Assembly: GCA_002432795.1 (NCBI GenBank)
Contig: DJGU01000004.1
Coordinates: 19,850-31,186, forward strand
Length of the DNA stretch: 11,337 nucleotides
Origin: Anaerolineaceae bacterium UBA5838
Lineage (GTDB): Bacteria > Chloroflexota > Anaerolineae > Anaerolineales > Anaerolineaceae
Direction of reading: 5' to 3'
Part shown: one piece after another, positions 6,284-11,337 of the stretch
Numbering within the stretch: position 1 is the first letter of the stretch
How the letters are laid out: every line of letters starts with the position of its first letter
Translations under genes and position numbers: made by a program
Notes under the pieces: generated by a model
Database searches by the model: none
What the model was told of the DNA's origin: nothing
What the model saw: the letters and a program-made list of their open reading frames with translations, nothing else

Positions 6284-8863
6284 TTGGCTAGTATGTATCA
6301 ATTAACTCAAAAAGCCAAGAAGATTCTGAGCAACGCCCGCAGGGTTGCCACGCAATTCAACGCGGACACGATTGGCACTGACCACCTGGTGGCCGGTATT
6401 ATCACCGAGGACAGTTGTGTGGCATACCGTGTGCTGCGCGATCTCGGAATCGAAGAAAACGTGATTTTTGACGCCATCCCGCAGGGTGAAAGTGAACTGC
6501 CAGATGATCGCGAACTACGGCTTGGTGAAGACATTAAAAAAACACTCGAATACGCCATTGAAGAGGCTGAGAAAGAGCAGTCTCCCATGGTTGGAACAGA
6601 ACATATCCTGCTCGGTTTGAGCAGAGATATTGAATTCAAGGGCATGGACATTCTGATCCGCTTTGGTATCACTCCGGAACAGTTGCGCCGCCATACCAAC
6701 CGCGTTCTGCGGGAAGCGAAAGAAGCCGGTGAACAGCGGCAGGACCGCCCGGAAGGGCGCGAGGAACGCCGCAGCAAATCGGAGACTGAAGGGGTCGGCG
6801 CCTCACGCCGTTTACGTGGTAAGGAAAAGGATTCCGATAGCAGCTCACCCCTGGTGGACCAACTTGCCACAGATCTGACCGCCCTGGCGGAAGCTGGCAA
6901 GCTCGATCCAGTCATCGGGCGCCAGAAAGAGATTGAACGCGTCATTCAGATTTTGGCGCGCCGCACCAAGAACAATCCTGCCCTGATCGGCGAACCGGGT
7001 GTGGGCAAGACCGCCATCGTGGAAGGTCTGGCGCAGCGCATCATTGAAGGTGAGGTGCCGGCGCTTTTGCTCAAAAAACGTGTGCTGCAATTGGATGTCG
7101 GCTCCCTCGTAGCTGGCACGATGTATCGCGGTCAGTTTGAGGAACGCCTCAAGCGTGTGATTGACGAGCTCAAAGCCAGTGGCGCGATCGTCTTCATTGA
7201 CGAATTCCATATGCTGGTTGGGGCAGGTTCAGCCGGTTCCTCAGTGGACGCCGCCAACATCCTCAAACCCGCACTTTCACGCGGCGAACTGCAGGTGATT
7301 GGCGCCACCACGGTCAACGAATACCGCAAAAACATCGAGAGCGATGCCGCCCTCGAACGCCGTTTCCAGCCTATCATGGTCGAACAGCCATCTGTTCAGG
7401 AAACGATCGAAATTCTGCGCGGCATTCGTAGTAGATATGAAGAGCATCACCGTCTGAAAATCAGTGATGGCGCTTTGGATTCAGCCGCAAAGCTCAGCGC
7501 GCGCTATGTGACCGACCGCTTCCTGCCCGACAAGGCAATCGACCTGGTGGACGAAGCCTCCTCCCGCGTCCGCATGTACAAGAGCGAGGCAGCGCTTACG
7601 AGCAAGGATATTGTGAGTGAACTCAGGGAGATCAACAAGCAATTAAATGACCCGAATGCCAACCTGGATAACGATGCCACTGAGGCACTGACACAAACAC
7701 AACTCAGATTGGAGGGTGATCTTCAAGCGCTGCAGACGGGTTGGGATCGCGCGAACGCCCCGACAGTCAGTGAAGAGGATATCGCTGAGGTTATTTCCAT
7801 GTGGACTGGCATCCCTCTGATGCAGATTGCCACCGAAGAATCGACCAAGCTGCTTCATCTCGAAGAAGACTTGAGCAAAGTAATTATCGGACAGACTGAA
7901 GCTATTCAAGCGGTCTCGAAAGCTATCCGCCGGGCGCGGGCAGGACTCAAGAGTGAGCATCGCCCAATCGGTTCCTTTATGTTCCTTGGACCTACCGGTG
8001 TTGGTAAAACTGAGCTGACAAAAGCCCTTGCCAACCAGATGTTTGGGTCTGAGGATGCTTTGATTCAGATTGACATGTCCGAGTTTATGGAACGCCACAG
8101 CATGAGCCGGCTGGTTGGCGCGCCTCCGGGATACATCGGATACGATGAAGCCGGTCAGCTCACCGAAGCCATCCGCCGCAAGCCCTACTCGATTGTTGTC
8201 TTTGACGAAATCGAAAAAGCGCATCCGGAAGCGCTGAATATGCTGCTGCAAATTATGGAAGAAGGTCACCTTACGGATGCCAAGGGGCGCAAAGTGGACT
8301 TCCGCAATGCCATCATCATCATGACCACCAACATTGGCGCTGAAATGATCCGCCGCCAGTCTGCCCTGGGTTTTGCCTTGGATTTGGATGAGGTCCGCGA
8401 GGAACAATTTGCCTACGACGAGATGCACAAGAAGCTGATGGAAGCGCTGAAACGCAGTTTCCGTCCAGAATTTGTCAACCGGCTCGACTCGGTAATCGTT
8501 TTCCGCGCGCTCAGCCGCGCAGATATCCGCGAAATCGTCATGCTTGAGATTCAAAAGGTCCAGGAACGCCTGGTGGAACAGCGCATCAGCCTGACCCCCA
8601 CCGATAGCGCTTTGGATTACCTGGCTGAGCTTGGTTATGACCCTGAAATGGGCGCGCGCCCAGTGCGGCGTGTGATCCAGCAGCAGGTGGAAGAACGGCT
8701 TTCGGATGGATTGCTGGCTGGTGATTTTGGTGAGGGCAATCAAATATTGATCGACCTCGAAGAGTACATTAGCGAGGGAGGCGAGCCCCAAAAGCGTATC
8801 GTGCTCAAACGTGATAATCATACAGAAGAGAAAGAAGAAACCCCTGAGATGATGGGAGCATAA
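6284..8863 (+). CDS. clpC: ATP-dependent Clp protease ATP-binding subunit ClpC
   Basis: ClpC is a hexameric AAA+ unfoldase that feeds damaged or regulatory proteins to the ClpP peptidase. Numbered from the chosen start (859 residues), the order is: Clp_N double repeat (about 1-145), a charged linker (145-200), AAA domain 1 with Walker A GEPGVGKT (236-243) and Walker B Asp306-Glu307, a short helical middle domain (about 430-500), AAA domain 2 with Walker A GPTGVGKT (569-576) and Walker B Asp641-Glu642, and a C-terminal sensor-2 segment GARPVRR. The tripeptide LGF (695-697) fits the ClpP-docking loop. That loop and the short middle domain separate it from the disaggregase ClpB. A TTG at 6284 is preferred: GAGG (6274-6277) sits six bases before it, against 15 bases before the ATG at 6293, so the protein would begin MASMYQ. 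No ctsR, mcsA or mcsB is adjacent. Confidence 0.93.
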   Translation: MASMYQLTQKAKKILSNARRVATQFNADTIGTDHLVAGIITEDSCVAYRVLRDLGIEENVIFDAIPQGESELPDDRELRLGEDIKKTLEYAIEEAEKEQSPMVGTEHILLGLSRDIEFKGMDILIRFGITPEQLRRHTNRVLREAKEAGEQRQDRPEGREERRSKSETEGVGASRRLRGKEKDSDSSSPLVDQLATDLTALAEAGKLDPVIGRQKEIERVIQILARRTKNNPALIGEPGVGKTAIVEGLAQRIIEGEVPALLLKKRVLQLDVGSLVAGTMYRGQFEERLKRVIDELKASGAIVFIDEFHMLVGAGSAGSSVDAANILKPALSRGELQVIGATTVNEYRKNIESDAALERRFQPIMVEQPSVQETIEILRGIRSRYEEHHRLKISDGALDSAAKLSARYVTDRFLPDKAIDLVDEASSRVRMYKSEAALTSKDIVSELREINKQLNDPNANLDNDATEALTQTQLRLEGDLQALQTGWDRANAPTVSEEDIAEVISMWTGIPLMQIATEESTKLLHLEEDLSKVIIGQTEAIQAVSKAIRRARAGLKSEHRPIGSFMFLGPTGVGKTELTKALANQMFGSEDALIQIDMSEFMERHSMSRLVGAPPGYIGYDEAGQLTEAIRRKPYSIVVFDEIEKAHPEALNMLLQIMEEGHLTDAKGRKVDFRNAIIIMTTNIGAEMIRRQSALGFALDLDEVREEQFAYDEMHKKLMEALKRSFRPEFVNRLDSVIVFRALSRADIREIVMLEIQKVQERLVEQRISLTPTDSALDYLAELGYDPEMGARPVRRVIQQQVEERLSDGLLAGDFGEGNQILIDLEEYISEGGEPQKRIVLKRDNHTEEKEETPEMMGA

Positions 8864-8868
8864 AACAC

Positions 8869-10314
8869 ATGGCAAAAACCTACTCACGGTATGTGTGTCA
8901 GGTCTGCGGGAAGGTTAGCTCCCGCCCCTTCGGCCGCTGCCCCGGTTGCGATAGCTGGGACTCAATGGTCGAAGAAATTGTTGAAGCCGAAAACGGAAAA
9001 TCAGCCCGCGCCACGCGCGGGCTGACTGGTTCTTCCAGGGTGCATTCGCTTACAGAGATCGAAGGTCAGGAGGAAGAGCGCCTGCCACTGCCGATTGAGG
9101 AGTTCTCGCGGGTGTTGGGTGGGGGTATTGTGCCTGGTTCGGTTGTTTTGATCGGTGGAGATCCAGGCATAGGCAAAAGTACACTCACGCTGCAAATGGC
9201 AATGCAGCTGGCGGGAAAGCACACCGTGCTGTATGTTTCGGGTGAGGAATCTGAACGTCAGATCAAAATGCGCGCCGACCGCCTGGCTGAAAAAGATAAG
9301 AACGGCAGCCCCAAATTGCCAGCGCGTTTGCTGCTGGTGACCGAAACCAACCTGGGGCAAATCTTCAAACACATTGAAGACACCAAACCCGCCTTGGTGA
9401 TCATCGACTCAATCCAAACCATGACCCTGCCAGAGATGGAGTCGGCAGCAGGCTCGATCTCGCAGGTGCGCGAAAGCGCGGCACGCTTGCGTGAACTGGC
9501 CAAGAGCAGCGGCGTGACCGTGTTCCTGATCGGGCACGTTACCAAGGAAGGCACAATCGCTGGTCCGCGCGTGTTGGAGCACATTGTTGACACGGTGCTC
9601 TACCTGGAGGGGGAACATTTCCAGTCCTACCGCCTATTGCGCTCGGTCAAGAATCGCTTTGGCGCCACCAGTGAGGTTGGCGTGTTTGAGATGCAGGAAA
9701 AAGGCATGGTGGAAGTGCGCAACCCCAGTGAGGTTTTCCTGGCAGAGCGCATGATCAACGCGCCGGGCTCCGCGATTGCCGTGACCATGGAAGGCACCCG
9801 CCCGCTCCTGGTGGAAATCCAGGGGCTCACCACGCCCACCAATTTCGGCAACCCGCGCCGCACAGCCAATGGGATCGACTTTAACCGTCTGCTCATCCTT
9901 GCGGCAGTGCTGACGCGCAGATTAGGGATCAATCTTGGCAACCAGGATGTGATCACCAATGTGGTCAGCGGTCTGCGAATTGAGGAGCCGGCAGCCGACC
10001 TGGCGGTCGCAACCGCGATTGCCTCCTCCTATCGGGATACTCCGGTAAGGGCAGACACTGTGCTGATCGGTGAAGTTGGGCTTTCGGGAGAACTGCGTAT
10101 GGTGGGGCAGACGCAAATCCGCCTGCGCGAAGCCGCAAAGCTGGGCTTCAAACGCGCTGTCGTGCCCAAACGCCTTAGAAAGAGCGAACCCTGGCCCGAA
10201 GGTATCGAGGTGGTTGAAGCCCGTTCCCTCCGTGAGGCGCTCAAAGCGGCTTTATTAGAAGAAGTACCTGATAAAACTGCCCGGGGAAAAACTTCCGGCT
10301 CTCAGATAGAATAA
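8869..10314 (+). CDS. radA: DNA repair protein RadA (Sms)
   Basis: RadA is a hexameric RecA-like ATPase that promotes branch migration and processing of recombination intermediates. The 481-residue product has the full family layout: a four-Cys zinc finger (C10-x2-C13, C24-x2-C27), an ATPase core with Walker A GDPGIGKS (97-104), the RadA signature KNRFG (261-265), and a C-terminal Lon-protease-like domain (about 300-455) lacking protease function in this family. GHVTKEG lies between the Walker A motif and the signature. The ATG is 5 bp after the clpC stop, and its ribosome site GGGAG (8854-8858) lies inside the end of clpC, so the two are almost certainly one transcript. The clpC-radA pairing is also found in Firmicutes such as Bacillus. 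Confidence 0.95.
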   Translation: MAKTYSRYVCQVCGKVSSRPFGRCPGCDSWDSMVEEIVEAENGKSARATRGLTGSSRVHSLTEIEGQEEERLPLPIEEFSRVLGGGIVPGSVVLIGGDPGIGKSTLTLQMAMQLAGKHTVLYVSGEESERQIKMRADRLAEKDKNGSPKLPARLLLVTETNLGQIFKHIEDTKPALVIIDSIQTMTLPEMESAAGSISQVRESAARLRELAKSSGVTVFLIGHVTKEGTIAGPRVLEHIVDTVLYLEGEHFQSYRLLRSVKNRFGATSEVGVFEMQEKGMVEVRNPSEVFLAERMINAPGSAIAVTMEGTRPLLVEIQGLTTPTNFGNPRRTANGIDFNRLLILAAVLTRRLGINLGNQDVITNVVSGLRIEEPAADLAVATAIASSYRDTPVRADTVLIGEVGLSGELRMVGQTQIRLREAAKLGFKRAVVPKRLRKSEPWPEGIEVVEARSLREALKAALLEEVPDKTARGKTSGSQIE

Positions 10315-10368
10315 CCGCTCCCCTGCCTGTCATGGTAGGATTTAAGCAGACAACAGAAAGAGCACTTT

Positions 10369-10866
10369 ATGACTTCAATCATCGATTTTACCCGTAAAAA
10401 CCATGCCCTCGAGCATGCCACTATGACCATCCTGGCTGAGCGCTACAAAGGCGTGCGCATGATGGGGCATTCCAGCCCTGCCGGTTTTATCCTGGTGGCT
10501 GACCTGCCGACCGAGATTGTCACCGACGCGGTGCTTGAAGCCAAACGGCGTCTTGAGAACGGTGAATCAAACCTGGCGGTGCATCCTAACTGCGGCACAA
10601 ACATGGCGGTCTCCAGCTTTGCCGGCAGTGCCGCGGCTTTCAGTGCGCTTGGCTTATTGAGCAGGAAAGGCAAAAATGCCTGGTGGCACTATCTGGTTGC
10701 CGCACTTTTTGCGGTTCCGGCGTTTCTGCTGGCAAAACCTCTTGGTCCAAAACTCCAGGAAAAATTCACCACCGATCCTGAAACGCGCGATATGGCTGTC
10801 CGCATGGTGACCAGCCAAAAAACCGCCAACAGCTTCGTTCATTTCATCCGTACCAGCGCCAGTTAG
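10369..10866 (+). CDS. DUF6391-like membrane protein with HxxEH motif
   Basis: The 165-residue protein resembles the uncharacterised DUF6391 family of Chloroflexota and cyanobacteria; I assign this from memory of the NHALEHAT and HPNCGTN motifs. The N-terminal 78 residues are soluble. H12-A-L-E15-H16 has the HxxEH spacing of zinc ligands in M16-type peptidases, and HPNCGTN (72-78, Cys75) adds His and Cys. Two hydrophobic stretches follow (about 79-98 and 106-124), then a charged C-terminal tail. GAAAGAG (10356-10362) gives a good ribosome site six bases before the ATG. It starts 54 bp after radA and ends 7 bp before holA, so it may be read with either or both. Metal binding is inferred from spacing alone; it may be coincidental. 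Confidence 0.75.
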   Translation: MTSIIDFTRKNHALEHATMTILAERYKGVRMMGHSSPAGFILVADLPTEIVTDAVLEAKRRLENGESNLAVHPNCGTNMAVSSFAGSAAAFSALGLLSRKGKNAWWHYLVAALFAVPAFLLAKPLGPKLQEKFTTDPETRDMAVRMVTSQKTANSFVHFIRTSAS

Positions 10867-10873
10867 GGGCAGT

Positions 10874-11337
10874 GTGAGCGGTCAGGCAAAACCCACCTTC
10901 TACCTGCTGCGCGGGGATGACAACACCCGTATTAAAGAAGTTATTGCCGGTTTCCAGGCTGGGCTTGGCGATCCATCCATGGCAGATCTGAACACAACGC
11001 GCCATGAGGGGGCCTCGCTTGGCTTTGAAACCCTGCAGGCGGATGCCCTGACCATGCCTTTTTTGGCTGACCGCCGTTTGATCATCGTTGAGAATGCGCG
11101 GGACTTTCTCTCCAGGATGGCCAAAGAGCGTGCTCAGGCTTGCCTGGATCTGTTTGGAAACCTGCCCGAAACGACCGCCCTGGTGATGCTGGTAGAAGAT
11201 CAGCAAGCCAAAAGACGCGGTGATCGCTATTGGGAGCACGGCAAAACTTATGCCTGGCTGACGGATTGGATGCGCGGGCATAATGATCAGGCGCTACTCA
11301 TCGACTGCGCCCTGCCGGATGACGAAGACATGCCCTC
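10874..11337 (+). CDS. holA: DNA polymerase III delta subunit HolA, N-terminal part (3' partial)
   Basis: The delta subunit is the part of the clamp loader that opens the sliding beta clamp during replication. From a GTG at 10874 the frame is open to the window end, 154 codons. FYLLRGDDNTRIKEVIAGF near the N-terminus and MPFLADRRLIIVENA further on match the family pattern (Y-L-L-x-G-x-D ... L-P-F-F-x-x-R-R-L-V-V-V). A typical HolA has 330-350 residues, so about half is present. The GTG lies 7 bp after the preceding stop with AGGGG (10865-10869) overlapping that stop, which suggests translational coupling. No in-frame ATG nearby is a better start. Confidence 0.85.
   Translation, partial: MSGQAKPTFYLLRGDDNTRIKEVIAGFQAGLGDPSMADLNTTRHEGASLGFETLQADALTMPFLADRRLIIVENARDFLSRMAKERAQACLDLFGNLPETTALVMLVEDQQAKRRGDRYWEHGKTYAWLTDWMRGHNDQALLIDCALPDDEDMP

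Noticed and set aside
7643..8887. 414-codon open frame on the minus strand across clpC
   Set aside because: It is antisense to a fully conserved ClpC sequence with intact AAA motifs, and its product has no family resemblance or ribosome site. It is a shadow of the biased codon use of clpC.
1..11337. tRNA, rRNA, CRISPR array, complete IS or toxin-antitoxin/defence system
   Set aside because: No cloverleaf, regularly spaced repeat array, transposase frame or recognisable toxin, antitoxin or defence gene was seen. The DUF559 fragment alone does not justify a defence call.

Overview
The window looks like a piece of a Chloroflexota genome, most likely class Anaerolineae, at roughly 50-55% GC. Three things suggest this. 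The predicted lipoproteins carry an LSAC lipobox followed by a Pro/Thr/Glu-rich linker (PTPEPTLEPT style), which is common in that class. A small membrane protein of the HALEH / HPNCGTN type (probably DUF6391) sits directly before holA. Finally, clpC and radA form a tight pair without ctsR, mcsA or mcsB. The assignment is an inference from gene content, not a database result.

Left part (1-4195) is accessory. It opens with the C-terminal end of a DUF559-type (PD-(D/E)XK nuclease fold) protein whose stop codon lies inside a REP-like double hairpin. Two paralogous minus-strand genes follow (327-1889 and 2194-3741). They encode secreted lipoproteins of about 515-520 residues that I do not recognise. 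Each has two copies of a roughly 180-residue domain with an adjacent Cys-Cys pair, so four domain copies lie side by side. Both genes keep a 59-nt leader that aligns without gaps and contains a GGTG-NN-CACC inverted repeat, a candidate operator or hairpin. The 304-bp gap between them holds short direct repeats resembling a mobile-element end. The 454-bp gap between the second lipoprotein gene and msrA holds three similar palindromes.

Middle part (4196-6073), plus strand: msrA (repair of oxidised methionine), a two-helix membrane protein of 102 residues, and a third unrelated lipoprotein with a probable beta-propeller-like domain. Spacing is 22 and 35 bp, so they may be co-transcribed.

Right part (6074-11337), plus strand: clpC (AAA+ unfoldase partner of ClpP) with its own extended -10 promoter and a hairpin-rich leader, then radA (DNA repair ATPase) 5 bp later. 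These are followed by the DUF6391-like membrane protein and the start of holA (delta subunit of the DNA polymerase III clamp loader), which runs off the window. This block is ordinary housekeeping: protein quality control, recombination repair and replication. No tRNA, rRNA, CRISPR array or complete insertion sequence is visible. The best candidate for something undescribed is the duplicated two-domain lipoprotein pair with its shared leader.
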